Below are positions 11,284 through 24,440 of a stretch of DNA of 64,000 nucleotides, piece by piece (position 1 is the first letter of the stretch; every line of letters begins with the position of its first letter). Below the pieces are notes generated by a model, which was given only the letters and a program-made list of their open reading frames with translations, was not told where the DNA came from and did not search any database. Origin of the DNA: Plantago ovata (lineage: Eukaryota > Streptophyta > Magnoliopsida > Lamiales > Plantaginaceae); NCBI GenBank assembly GCA_028274465.1, contig CM051457.1, forward strand, positions 100,563,982 through 100,627,981, in the 5' to 3' direction. Made by a program: the position numbers and the translations under genes.

Positions 11284-14200
11284 CACTACAAAAAATACGA
11301 TTTAGATCTGTGGCTAAAAAGACCGATCCGTGGCTAAAAAGTTTTAGCCACGTATAGGTCCGTTACTAATAAGCTCGTCGCCATTTTTGGCGTAGCAATA
11401 TCCGTGGCTAGAATTACCGACGGATTTGGCGACGGTCTATGACGGTTAATGGTTTGACCGGTTGGATAGGGCTCCGGACTCATTTATGGATAGATTGTAA
11501 TCGTTGCTAAAGCTAGCAACTGATAAAGTGTATTCGTTTGTATGTGTATTATTTTAAAAAAAATAGCCAGTCTTCCTAAACAACGGATATAAATTATCTG
11601 TGGCTGAATTTAGCAATAGATAAAATCTATCTGTTGCTAAGTTACTGATTTAATTTTTTTTTCTTTTTATATTTTGTTTTTATTATTATTAATATTAGAC
11701 ATGTGATAATATTTGTTGGGTATTTGTATTTTTAATTATACCAAAAATCATACTACGAATTAATATAGAAAAATCTTCGAATATACAAATCAATTAAAAC
11801 ATAATCAAAGTTTTCATACTAAATAAAGAAACTAAAAAGTGTACGTACGTACGAAATAAAGAAACTAAAGTGTACGAAGATAAACATAGGTCATAACTAC
11901 AATGTACGAAGATAAACTACATGCTAGCTAAGGGTGCGGGTTCACCACGACATCCCCATAGTGATGGGGAACGTTTGCTGCCGCCGCCGCCGACTCGTTC
12001 CAATCACAAATCGTAATGCTTGGGGATGATGTAGTTAGCCCAAGCATGGAACTCGCTCTCGACACGCAAATAGTAGATTTCGCACGCCTCATAGTTGATG
12101 AAGACCTTCCACAAAACTTTCACATCCATACTGGGGACCCAATAGTACGTCTGCAAGAGTTCAGTTACTTCAGATAAGCCAAACCTACTAACATAGTACT
12201 CAAGCTAGTGGGTGCCGCCTACACATTTTGAATGCGTACGTACTGTTAAGAAAATAGTAGTGGGCGCCGCCTACACATTTTGAATGCGGACGTAATTAAA
12301 AAAAAAACTAGAAGGGTTGTAAGTAAAGTACCATCTGCTCCTCGAAATAGCCCCGCTTCACACCCAAGGGAAGCTTACTCCACATGTGCCCGCCACTCGG
12401 ACATCCAGGAGCCATCAACGGATGGTTGTGCATTATCGCGTTTAGCATGTGCGTACGTAGAAGATGCCGGAACGAACCTGTCATACACAGTTTCAAAAGT
12501 TAGCTATTAAATACAACTATATATATTAGCACATGAGAACTACACCAATAAAAAATAACATACTTTCTGCCAAAATAGTGCAACACTTCCAGGCTATTGT
12601 GCATCTGGCCCGGAAACCAAGGGGGGAGTGCCACATCGTCCTGGGGTGGTTGTGCTCCATCGTTGTTCATTGTGCACGTATGTAGAAAATTAGGTAGAAA
12701 ATCTAAGTTGAAAACAATAATAATTAGTAACGAATAAAGAAAGGCTGAATTATCAATTAACTTATCAAATAGAGTCTATATACAACTTCTCAAGACCGGT
12801 TTACATGATTATCAAAATACAAGCACATTGTCCCTCTGACACACCGACACTAGCTAGTGATGGAAGTGATGGCGTTTCAGAGGGGCAATGTGTTTTTATT
12901 TTTTATGCATGTAAACCACATGCATGACCACACCTATATTTAATTGTAAGTTAAGTGTAGGCGGGGTCTGGGAACGAGGGGAAGTTCGTATTGTTTATTG
13001 TATGCATACCATCAAACAAAGTCCATTTATTAATAGGCCAGATGATAGAGAATGATTGAAATAGGCAGGTACAGTGACAAAGGCATTTATAACATATGTT
13101 GCTGTCACGGTACCAGCCTACTACCATCATTCACGACGCAAGGCCTTATTTCTCTTATATTGTCAAGTTGTTTATTGAAAATATAATTAAATTGAAGAAA
13201 GTCTTTATCAATATATGTATATAAGTGCTATTGTGTGTTCAGTACGTACATACAGTTCGATTAAATGAAATGTCGGTGAGACTTATCAATGGGTGAAAAC
13301 CAATAAAACGCCTAGTGATCGACAGTAAACGTATACTATTAGTTTTCACCCAAGGAAAGCCTGAACCAACACATCGAAACTAATATACGTATAGCATCAT
13401 CACACTAAAATACAAACTCCTATTGTGTGTTCAGAAAAATACAACCAGTTCAATTAAATGTCGGGAAGATTTTACTATGGGAACTAACCAATGTAACGCT
13501 TACTGATCGAGAGTAAACATATACTATTAGTTAGTACCCAAGAAAAGTCTTACCAACTGGTCGAAACAAATTATAATTATATCATCATCAAACTTTAGTA
13601 ACCAAAATCGTGAATTAAGTTTGAATTAACAGAAATTAACTAAAAATAAACTAAAATTAAAAAAATTTAACAAAAATAAACTATGCCTTTAAAAATAATT
13701 TAAAAGTTTCTTATACATAAATTTGGTGTTCAGTTGGAACTCAATTACATATTTTGTGAATGCCACGTGTCCATGGATCGAACTTTTATTACGATGACTT
13801 TAGCTCTGTCATCATATAATAAATGCTCAGAATCACGGACACATGGAGCTATCACCTATGATATTTATAATTTGAATTTGTCATCATAACACATATTCGT
13901 TCATTAATTAAGAAATCTCAATAAATTAAATTAACTAAATAATAAACATAAGAAATAATTAATATTCAAATTAACATATAATTAACAGAATTAATTAAAT
14001 TAACTAAATAACATAATTAACTTTGAATTCATAGATTAATTTATATTCGATTAAATCTTATATAGTTCTCATAATTAACAAAATATCAATAAATTAATTT
14101 AACTAAACTAGAAATTAACTAAAAGTAATAAGAAAAATTAATTTAATTTTAGTTAAATTAAAAAAAAATAAACAGAATTAAATAAATAATTAATATTCTA

Positions 14201-15507
14201 AATTAATTGAATTTTCATCACACTTTATATTTTCAAAATAGATTAATAGGCAAAATTTTAATCTAACTACTGATTCTAGCTAACATAACTAATTTAATTT
14301 AGTTTAAACTACAGTTAACATATTTAATTAAGAAATATAATTAATTTAATTTTCAGAATATTATAAAAATTAATTAACATAAATATAACAAATATGCATA
14401 ATTAAAAATAATTATTAAAATTTAACATTAATCCAGAATCTTTAATTAACGTTAATTAACATAATATAACAGAATAAATTAAATTAATTCATAATTAAAA
14501 GAATAAATTTAATTAATCCACATTTCGACCATTAATTTCATTTTTTAATCCAATAATTTAATATTTAATCGAAAATTAGGCAATTAATCCAAGAATGAAT
14601 AGAATATCCAATAATTAATTAAACTAAACTGAAAATTATGAAAAATTAATAAGAAAACGTAATTTAACTAGCTTATGCTAATTTAATCATAGTTTTATCA
14701 TATGACCTAAATGCAGAATTAAATTAAATAAATCCAATTTTCATTTTCAGAATTTACAAATACAGAAATAAACTAATTTGGAATGAGACTTATATAACGC
14801 ACCAAAAACCGGATCAATTAAAAAAAAGAAAAAAAGAAAAAGAACCCCAAAAAATTAGGGTTAGGGTGTAACCTTATTTGGACAGAGAGTCGGCAGAAGA
14901 GGAGGAGTTGGATGTTTTCGATGACTATAGTGGTGGTGTCGTCACGGCGGCACAATGGCGGTGGCTCCCTACGGGATTCAACCGATTAGCAAGAGAATGA
15001 GAGGAAATTAAGAATTGGGAAAGAACAAGAGAATGAGAGGAAAGGGAAGAGAGCACTTACCGATTGGAGGTGGTGGTGGATGTGGTGGCTCCGGTGGTGG
15101 CTCTTGTGGTGGTGGATGTGGACGTCACGGAGAAGAAGAGAAGATATAGGGTTTAGGGTTTGGAGTGGGAGAGAAAGGGGGGACTGCAGCCGTTCGAGCA
15201 TTATATACTCCTATGTAGCCACAGATAAAATCTATCTGTGGTTACAATTTTATTTTTATTTTTCAATTTTTTATTTTTTTTCAAACGGTCAACTTCTTAG
15301 CCACGAATAATGTATCAGTGGCTATATTTGACACGGATAAACTCTATCCGTGGCTACAGTGCACGAACTCGGACCTGGAAAAGCACGCACTGAGCGTCCG
15401 TGCTCAGTTCGTGCCTATCCGTGTCTAAAACAGCGATTCGTGGCTAGTTTAGGCACGGATAGTAATCGTCGCTAGTTTGGTGGCTATTTCATGCATTTCT
15501 TGTAGTG
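11284..15507 (-). mobile_element. CACTA (En/Spm) DNA transposon, non-autonomous, 4.2 kb
   Basis: The left end is CACTACAAAAAATACG and the right end is the inverted CACTACAAGAAATGCATG. Both are flanked by the 3-bp target duplication ATT (11281-11283, 15508-15510). Subterminal copies of CCGTGGCTA in both orientations cluster within 250 bases of each end, as expected for transposase binding sites of this superfamily. No TnpD-like transposase is present; a small spliced gene (12004-12670) is the only coding candidate. On the minus strand a TATATAAT box near 15200 and a telo-box near 15150 could drive it, with a very AT-rich intron or leader between. The intact ends and target duplication suggest it was mobilised in trans not very long ago. 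Confidence 0.9.
12004..12670 (-). CDS. Small spliced gene of unknown function carried by the CACTA element
   Basis: Minus-strand exons 12564-12670, 12332-12477 and 12004-12150 have good GT-AG borders. Exon 1 reads MNNDGAQPPQDDVALPPWFP then MHNSLEVLHYFGRK. Exon 2 starts FVPASSTYAHAKRDNAQPS and its second half, in another frame, reads SKLPLGVKRGYFEEQM. Exon 3 reads TYYWVPSMDVKVLWKVFINY, contains EFHAWANYIIPKHYDL, then stops. The exons total 400 nt, one base off an open frame, so exon 2 probably carries one indel near its AGTAAGC (about 12370) or uses a splice I have misplaced. I do not recognise the family. It could be a fragment of a larger CACTA protein or a captured host gene. Confidence 0.45.
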
Positions 15508-15984
15508 ATTAATATCTGAATCAAATTAATAATTAAATAATATTTAAATAACACCATGGATATAATTCAAACTACTTCAAACATAATATATTATCACTAT
15601 TATGAAAAAGAAGATAGTTGAAGTATATTTATTTTAAAAATCATCACAAATTTATGCAACCATTATATAATTTTAAATTGTACAATGTTTTTTTTATATT
15701 TCATTTAAAAAATAAAAGTTTATTATAGAATAAACATTTATGATATGGAAAATTATTTAAATTGTATATAATTAAAAATGATGAGTAGTTAGTTTTGCTA
15801 TTAAAAAAAGAAGTAACTATATTGAAAATATTGAATGAATATTTTTTAGGCCACCTCCTTGAGCCAAGAGTCAATTATCTAATTCAAATGTCATTTATTT
15901 TTTACTTATTTATCCAATTCACATTTGTCGATGCTCTATATTTGTTTTCAGGTGTCAACATTCTATAACTTCTTGGTTATTACT
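15508..15984. other. AT-rich spacer, nothing recognised
   Basis: No frame or repeat is visible between the CACTA element and the minisatellite. Confidence 0.4.
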
Positions 15985-18080
15985 GTGTCTGACGAGTCTA
16001 TTCCACAATAGTTTAGATCATTAATCGTGCTCGGCAGGTCAATTCTGGAATAGTGTAAAACTCTAACTGTTTTATCGACGTGTCTATTCCGAAAAACTTG
16101 GGAAGACTACATGTTCTCCACGGATCTATTACACGGTAGTTCAAAATAGATAGTGTTCCACCGATATAGACACAATAGTTTTGAATTTAGGATACTAGCT
16201 ATGCTCGACAGGTGCATTCCGCTATGGCTTTAGAATACTAACCGCGTCGAACCGATTTATTCCATAACGGTTTATATCATTAAATGTATTCGATGAAGCT
16301 ATTTCACAATAGTTTAGAACATTAATTATATTTTTACGGGTCTATTCCGCGAATACTTTAACAGACTACATATTTTCGACGTGTCTATTCCGAAAAACTT
16401 GGGAAGACTACATGTTCTCCACGGATCTATTACACGGTAGTTCAAAATAGATAGTGTTCCACCGATATAGACACAATAGTTTTGAATTTAGGATACTAGC
16501 TATGCTCGACAGGTGCATTCCGCTATGGCTTAGAATACTAACCGCGTCGAACCGATTTATTCCATAACGGTTTATATCATTAAATGTATTCGATGGAGCT
16601 ATTTCACAATAGTTTAGAACATTAATTATATTTTTACGGGTCTATTCCGCGAATACTTTAACAGACTACATATTTTCGACGTGTCTATTACACAATAATT
16701 CTGAAAAAGTTTGTGTTAGAAGGGTCTATTCTGTAATATTCAGAACACTAACTATATATGTTATGCATTCCTCTATACTTTAGAAAATATAACTAACGGC
16801 GTCCGAGGAGTCTATTCAGTAGAAGTTTAGATCATTAACTAAGTCCGATGAGTTTAGTTTACAATAGTTTAGATCATTAGCTGTGTTCGGCGGATCTATT
16901 CCGCTATAGTTTTGAAAGCTAACTGGTTTTCTTCGATGGAACTATTTCACAAATACTTTAGAAGACTACCTATTTTAGACGGGTCTATTACATAATAGTT
17001 TAACACAGTTAGTATTCTATGGGTCTATTATGCAATAGTTTAAATATTAAAATACTATGTTCGACGGGTGCGTTCCGATATACTTAAGAATACTAACTGT
17101 GTCCGACGGATCTGCTCCACCACAGTCTAGATCCTTAAATGTGTTTGACGGGTCTATTTCTCAATAGTTTTGGAACATTAATCGATGTTTTTTCACGCGT
17201 CTACGCCGCAAATACTTTAAAGGACTATCTATTTTTTACAGGTCAACTACACAAAGTTGAGTTGCAGTTAATGTTCGAAGGGTTCATTCGGATATACTTT
17301 ACATTGATACTAACCATGTCCCGCGGATATATTCCACAACAATTTAGATCATTAAATGTGTTCGACAGATCTATTTTTCAATAGTTTAGAACATTAAGTT
17401 GTATTTTTTCACGGATATATTCCGCAAATACTTTAAAAAGACTATATGTTCGTTATGGGCCAACTACATAATAGTTCAGAAACAGTTAGTGTTTGATGGG
17501 TCTATTACATAATAGTTTTAATACAATTAGTATTCTATGGGTCCATTATGCAATAGTTTAGGCATTAGAATACTAACTATGTTCGGGTACGTTCCGATAT
17601 ACTTAAGAATACTAACTGTGTCCGACAGATCGGCTCCACCACAGTTTAGATCATTAAATGTGTCCGGCCAGTCTATTTCTCAATAGTTTGGAACATTAAC
17701 GGGTGTTTTTTCATGGGTCTATGCCGCAAATACTTTAAAAGACTATCTATTTTTTATGGGCCAACTATAAAATAGTTCAAAAACAGTTAGTGTTCCACGA
17801 GTACGTTTCGATATATATACTTTACAATACTAACCATTTTCCACAAATCTATTCCACAACAGTTTTAGATCATTAAATGTGTTTGACGGGTCTATTTCGT
17901 AATAGTTTAGAACATTAACTTGTGTGTTTTTTACGGGTCCATTCCGTAAATACTTTAAAGACTATATGTTGGTTACGGGCCAACTACACAATGGTTCAGA
18001 AACAGTTAGTGTTTGATGGGTATATTCTGCAATATTTAGAACACTAACTATGTTTGATGGGTGCATTCCATACTTTAGAA
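15985..18080. repeat. Degenerate minisatellite of about 44-bp units
   Basis: Roughly 45-48 units follow one another, each with a core like GACGGGTCTATTCC then ACAATAGTTTAGA then ACTAACTGTGTTC. Successive cores start 39-46 bases apart (for example near 15992, 16037, 16083, 16127, 16210 and 16255). Units differ at many positions, so the array is old. No coding potential. Its right edge is cut by the Copia fossil beginning at 18088. Confidence 0.85.
16076..16676. repeat. 300-bp segmental duplication inside the minisatellite
   Basis: Bases 16076-16376 and 16377-16676 are almost identical, with only a one-base deletion and one or two substitutions noticed. Surrounding units are strongly diverged. 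The block spans about seven basic units, so the array expanded again recently by a higher-order step. Confidence 0.9.
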
Positions 18081-18087
18081 AACTAAC

Positions 18088-21000
18088 TGTTAGGAAACTT
18101 GTAATTTTGATGAGCAATTAACCATGCTAAATTAAGAACAGTCCAACAACTAGTACTCTTAAGGTCCATAGGAATTTAGAATTTTAAGGACATTGTAAAA
18201 GAGGAACGTTTGCTGATGACTTAGTTAGGTATTAGATAAGTTATTTCTTTTGTGTATGACGTATTTTATTTTCTGAGAAGAAAATATCTTATTGACACAT
18301 TTGCGTATGATGTATTTTATTTTCTGAAAAGAAAATATCTTATTGATGCTTAGCTTTAATGAATCTTATTTTCTGAAAAGAAAATGACCTATTGAAGCAT
18401 TTGCTGAAGATATATTTTGTTTATTACAAACAAATTATTGAAGCAAATAAGAAACCGGTCAGAATCTTGAAGACTTTTGAAGATCTGAAGATTTGAAGAC
18501 GTGAAGACTTGAAGCCTTGAAGATTGCTGAAGACTGGTAAGGCACGTGTTTTCTCAGAAAGTGGAATGTTCAGCAACAACATTGCATAAGTGAAAATTTG
18601 AAAGACAGAGTAGGTTGTGCTTGCTGAAACTGAGACTGAACACTTGCTGATGAACATATGTGACCTCTTGCTGAATGTACGAGATTTTGCGCTCTAATGT
18701 TACTGTTTGAATTCTATTCAAATGTGCATTTAATGCAAAGCTTACACGCAAAGGACATGAAGACTAGAAGACAAACAAAGTCGCTGCTGAAAGTACAAAA
18801 GCAAGATAGTGACATGTTAAGAAACAAAAGCCTTAGGATTTGAAATTCAAACGGCTCCTTACTTGCACTATAAATAGAGGTCATCCGGCAAAGAGTTGAA
18901 GTGTGTCAACAACGTGATCAAAAGCATCTTGGTAACAACTACCATAAGTACAAGAATGATACTAGCTCGCTAAACAAGCAAGCTCAGCAAGCTACATCTT
19001 CAGAAGAACCAGCAGTTGGAAATGATCTATGTTTTTTCTGCAAAAAGCCTGGACACTTCAAAGCTAATTGCACTTTGCTGAAAGGCAAATCTGCTGAAAA
19101 GAAGAAGAAGTTCAAAAGAGCTTTCATTGCTGAAGAAAAGAAGAAGCTTCAAGCAAAAATTGATGCATTGTGTATTGATACAAGCTCAGAAGACAGTGAG
19201 GATGAAAGTTCAGACACCGACGATGAAGAAGCCACTCTAGACGTGGAGATTGGCAAAGAAGTGTGTGGAATAGCTATGGAAGCTTATCCAGATGTGTCGA
19301 ACTACGAATTCTGCCTCATGGCCGGTCAGGTAAATAACTCTACCTCTGACTCAGAATCAGAAAGTGAAGACGAGATTGACCTTGACAAGATTCAAGGAGA
19401 AATCGAAAGATTTGAGAAAACTCTCAGCAAACAGCAAGAGAAACTTCAACTTGTTGAAACTCTGACCAAGCAAACTACTGAAAAGTATGTTTTGCTGAAG
19501 GAAGAGACAGAAGAAAAGGATGCTGAAATAAGGCGTCTTAAGAAGTTGATTGTTGAGGTTGCAGAGAAGAATTCTCAAATGGCATTAGAATTGGAAGAGT
19601 ATCAGTCCTCAATTCTAAAGTTACTTGCTGAAATCCAAGAGATGAAAAAGATGAAAATCAATTTCAAATCCTATGTGGAAGCAAGTAATACGCTGACTGA
19701 ACTAAACTCTTACTTGAGAGATCCATCTCAGAAAGAAGGTTTAGGAGCAACGTATGAAGGTGATAACGTAGAAATCTTGAGAAAAGATAAATCACCTATC
19801 TCCTTTGTACGTGCTACTGATAGTAGTCCACCAGTGATCTATCAGTTTGGTCAAACTAAGGTTGCTGAAACATGCAATCAAGTACCTATGACCATAAAGC
19901 CCGCTGTTGCTACTCAAAGTAACAAGACTTTAAAAGGAAAACAGGTTGCTGAGAAGCAAACTGGAAAGAAAAAGAATGCCGTGAAGCATTCCGCCAAACA
20001 AGTTGCTGAAAAGCAAGTTGTTAAGACTAAAGGCAAGATTACCAAAAGTAATCAGAAGTCCTTTGCTGACAAACCTGAATCAAGTAAGGTTGCTGAAGCT
20101 AAAGCTCAGCATTCTTCAAAGAGTGGACTCGGTTTCAAAACCAAGCAAAGTCAACTCTTTCATGAGTATAAGCAAAGTCAGCAAAGATACTTCAAAGAGA
20201 TGAAGAAAACCAAGCCTAAGAGTTCTGAAAAGACTCCCAATGCTAGGACTAGAAGGAACCTTGCTAGAAAAGAACTTACTGAAAAGTATGTTCAGCAAAA
20301 AGGTCAACAGAGCAAGACACCACATCAGAAAGTGGATTTGACCAGCACGAGTCAAAAGTCTTTCAGCTCAAAACCTCCTAGTTCCTCAGCAAGTAGAAAA
20401 CAAGTCAAAGCTGAAAAACTTCAGACTTGGGTTTCCACTGGACGCATTCTTGAACATGTTAATGGACATCCATCATTGGATAATTAACTTGTTTGCTCTT
20501 GATTGTGCAGACTTCAGCCACGGAGACAAACGATCCAATCTGGCACTTTGATAGTGGTTGTGGAAAGCACATGACGGGCAACAAGAATAACCTTATAAAC
20601 TATAGACGGTGGTCTAAAGGTCCAACAATAAGGTTTGCTGGTGGAGGCTCCGGATCTACAAAAGACTATGGTGATGTGAAGTTGGGATGCATAACCATTT
20701 CTGGAGTTCTTTATGTCAAAATCTTAAGTTTAACCTTTTCAGCATGAGTCAATTTGCTGACAAAGGATACTTCATCGAAATTAAAAGTGATGAATGTAAA
20801 CTTGTAGATTTTGAGACTAAAAAGGTTATAATGATTGCAAGAAGATCAGGAGGCTTGTACACCGTTGATTGGTCTTCAGCAAACGTTGAAAAATGCCTTG
20901 TCTCAGATCATGATTGCCTTGCTGAAAAAGCATGGTTATGGCATAAACGAACAAGTCATCTAAACTTCAAGACGCTGAATAAGCTGTCTAAAAAGGCACT

Positions 21001-21713
21001 TGTAGTTGGATTACCTAGGGTTACTTTTAAGAAGGATGATGTTTGCAATGCATGTCAGCAAGGAAAGCAAACCAAATCTTCTTTCAAGAACAAGGCAGTA
21101 CCGTCAACTACAAAACCTTTACAACTCTTACACATGGACTTGTTTGAATCTTCTTCAACAAGCTATGCTGGTAAGAAGTATGGTCTAGTCGTGGTAGATG
21201 ACTATTCAAGATTCACTTGGGTAGTGTTCATCAAGCACAAATCTGAAACCAAGACTGAAATACCTAACTTGCTGAATAAGCTTGAAGTCATGAAAAATGA
21301 CAAGGTAAAAGTCATAAGGACAGACCATGGTACTGAGTTTGTAAACCAGTACATAACTGAATATTGTACCTCCAAAGGTATTCAACATCAGTTATCCTCA
21401 GTAAGGACACCACAACAAAACGGTGTTGCTGAACGGAAGAATCGTACCCTGAAAGAAGCCGCAAGAACAATGCTTGCTGACACTGAAATAAGTGAGGCTT
21501 ACTGGGTTGAAGCGATTAATACCGCCTGCTATACTCAGAATAGATGTTTGATTACTAAGGAATACAACAAAACTCCTTATGAATTGTTTGTTGGTAGACC
21601 TCCTAACATCACTCATCTAAGAGTATTTGGTTGCAAGTGTTTCGTTCTTAACAATGGTAGAGAATACCTAAGAACATTTCAACCAAAGGCAGACGAAGCG
21701 ATATTTCTTGGCT
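18088..21713 (+). mobile_element. SIRE-like Ty1/Copia retroelement fossil, right part lost in the gap
   Basis: It starts TGTTAGGAAACTTG at the edge of the minisatellite. The LTR portion (to about 18900) has three copies of a TTTTATTTTCTGA hairpin unit (18250-18390) and a TATA box CTATAAATAG near 18870. Parts seen downstream are a gag region with a CCHC zinc knuckle (about 19020-19075) and a long coiled-coil, lysine-rich linker, then protease (DSGCGKHM), the GAG-pre-integrase zinc region and the integrase core (VVVDDYSRFTWV, then RTDHGTEF). The SIRE-type call rests on the long linker and integrase wording. It is broken, with a few breaks plus the gap. Age cannot be set because no second LTR is visible. 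Confidence 0.85.
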
Positions 21714-21813
21714 NNNNNNNNNNNNNNNNNNNNNNNNNNNNNNNNNNNNNNNNNNNNNNNNNNNNNNNNNNNNNNNNNNNNNNNNNNNNNNNNNNNNNNN
21801 NNNNNNNNNNNNN
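21714..21813. other. Assembly gap (100 N)
   Basis: A round run of 100 N is the usual placeholder for a gap of unknown size. Elements on the two sides differ in family and strand, so the missing sequence must include at least one element boundary. Confidence 0.99.
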
Positions 21814-22609
21814 TCCAGTGTCCTGATGAAACGAGATTGTCAGACTCAATTAATCAAATAAATTTGTTTTTAGCCAAAGGTAATTCACAACTACAACGAA
21901 AACCAAGGTACGTAGTGTAGAAGTAAAATAACCTCGAGTGTCGATCTCTAAGGACTATAACTAGCTTTATCTAATTTAACTTAAACTATAAACTCAACAA
22001 ACGACTTAGCACAGATTTTCTTATCAACAATAATGGAAGTTAGCGATAGTATGATCATTCAAAGCATCAGGTTAATAATCATGCATGAAGTACTTGAACG
22101 TTTGCATAGAAATCTAAGATCATGAATTGTCCAATGTGTTCCGTTCAATTCAACACTATGAAGATAGAGGGCTTAGATAGATCAAAGAAATAAAGCAATA
22201 AGTCAAGTCTGAATCGCGTTACAGCCACTCATGCATAATTAAGAACCTTTGCTAAGAAATCACATACTATCACCAACGATAGATTTAGCTACTCATAGAT
22301 AAATTGCAATCAACAAGAATCAAAGCAAGATTGAATGAAAACATGTTGAAAGAAATAAATAAATTAAAGTAGAAAAATCGTGAGATACAATGTTACCAAC
22401 GGAGATTGTCAATCTCCGAAGAATTGCTAACTCACAAGCAAGAATTGATAAACAACGAGGTCCAATTGCTATGCTTAATCCTCCAAATTGATAAGAAAAA
22501 CAGTCTCTTATGCTAAGAATTCCCAGAACAGGCTCTGAAAAATTTGTCTCTCAAAATAATGTGAAAAGGTATGAAAAACGTAGAAACAGGCGAAACTATA
22601 CATAGGAGT

Positions 22610-22705
22610 GCGGAAGACGTGGGGCGAACCGCGCCAGACGCCGGGCGAACCGCCTGGCGTGTGGCGAACCGCCCCACATCCCGGGCGAACCGCCTGGGAG
22701 CTCCA
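22610..22705. repeat. GC-rich GGGCGAACCGCC hairpin cluster in the LTR
   Basis: Four to five copies of GGGCGAACCGCC-like words sit in an otherwise AT-rich LTR. Each can fold as GGCG/CGCC with a three-base loop. Matching clusters lie at 26915-26985 (other LTR), 24640-24770 (interior) and 37340-37430 (solo LTR). Confidence 0.8.
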
Positions 22706-23799
22706 ATGGCGGTGGACGCGTTTTCTTGACTTGATTTCCTTTTTGGACTCGAATTTTGCCTTCTAGTGGCCTTTAAGCCTTGAAACTCGACCCCTAGACC
22801 TCAAATCTCGTCCGAAACCTTCTAGATACACCACGGATGACCACGAAACACCGAATCTTCATTCTCTTCAACATAATTGCCCATAAAAACACGTTTTTTT
22901 ACCTAAAACCTGAAAAATGCAAAGAAAGGGAAACGTGACACTATTCTAATAAAATGCACTAAAATATAAGCTAAATTAACATAGAGGATAGCTAAATTGG
23001 TGAAAAAGACTCGAATGAAAGTGTAAAATACACGTTCATCAAACTCCCCAAACCGAACCTGTGCTTGTCCTCAAGCAACTAAGCTAGACTCTAATGCAAA
23101 AAACCAATGCAACACACAAAATGGAGTCTCATGCCAAATGAATGAACTAATCTATTGAGTCTATCAAAAACTTATGAACAATGACCATACAAATCATGAC
23201 ATGGATATTGGTTGAAGAATGCCTCGATTGACTCATACACATTCACATATGCACTATGTTAAACAAGATAGTCTCCCGTAACATTCTCTACCTGGACCTA
23301 GTCAGTGACGACGTAATGAAACATGTTAAAATACGAATGGTTGTCCCAAGCCTATGAAACTGAGGACTTACTACTGTTCACCAAGTTAAGACTTTTCCTC
23401 AAAGAGGTCGAACCAATACTGGCTCTCATCAAACGAAGGAGGGTTCCCTAAAAGTTCACACTCCCCTATTCTACCCATCTCTTAAGCAAAGTCATAAACT
23501 AATCACCACTTTCTGAATGGCAGGACGAGGGTGGTCTAGAACAGATGACACTCAAACAATCAAAAGACAAAAAATTACAACTCGATTACGAACATTACAA
23601 GAATTGAAAAACGAGACAAACACTTTGCTAAACTGCTTTTTGGCTTTCTTTGGACCCTTTTTTGCTTTTTTGGGTCTCTTTTTTTCTTTTTTTCTTTTCC
23701 GGATGTTTTCTTTTTCCTGGAATTTTTTCTCTTTTTTTCTATTTTTTTTAATATATAGCCAACAGTAGCACAACGAAAAAGAAATTACAATGACTCACA

Positions 23800-24440
23800 A
23801 ACGACCTCCCAAACCTATTCGAAAGAATAGGTTGAAGCACAAACTTTACGAAAAAGGAAAACAAACTCACAACACTCAAAATCGGAAAACAAGTCATTAT
23901 AATGGTATAACCCCCTCCCCAAACCTATTCGAAAGAATAGGTTTCAAACAAAGGATCACACAATCTCACACTACCTCCTTCCTAGGCATTTATATCTCAA
24001 AGCAAGGTGAAGACTTGTTGCCTCTTAGGTAAATAATTACACAGGAAAACAACCACAAGACTCTAACATGCATCATCCTATTATAAAGGCCTTCGTGAAC
24101 CGCAGTAGAGAAAACACCACTAAGTGATGTCGAGACTACCAGACTTAACTAAGTGCATATATAAATGTGACAAGCCAAGCGAGAAAAACCTCAAACAAAT
24201 TCATAGAGATGAAACGCATGGTCAAAGGTCATAATTAGTTAATCTACCCAATAAAAAAGTTCGAAAAATTTGGCAATAAACTCCACATAAAACATGCAAG
24301 ATAGACTAGAATGAATGTAGTGTATGCAACTAAATACTAAGAAAGCGGTAAACGTGGAAATGCAAACAAAGGTTTCACGAGTTTATCATAAGCAAAACAA
24401 GTATAGAGATAGCCAGCGATAACCCCCCCCCCCAAACCTG
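23800..24440. repeat. Repeated polypurine-tract-like words and two hairpins in the Athila-like interior
   Basis: On the minus strand, GGTTTGGGG-type runs occur near 23811, 23921 and 24428, the last with twelve G, besides the true tract at about 23044. The first two carry the same hairpin AACCTATTC-GAAA-GAATAGGTT (23812-23833, 23922-23943). Confidence 0.7.

Noticed and set aside
14986-15310. Trp-rich forward frame and His-rich reverse frame
   Set aside because: Both come from GGTGGTGG/CCACCACC repeats in the leader of the CACTA gene; neither has family similarity or splice support.
23517-23773. Phe- and Lys-rich frames on opposite strands
   Set aside because: They lie in a T-rich tract of the Athila-like interior and mirror each other's composition.
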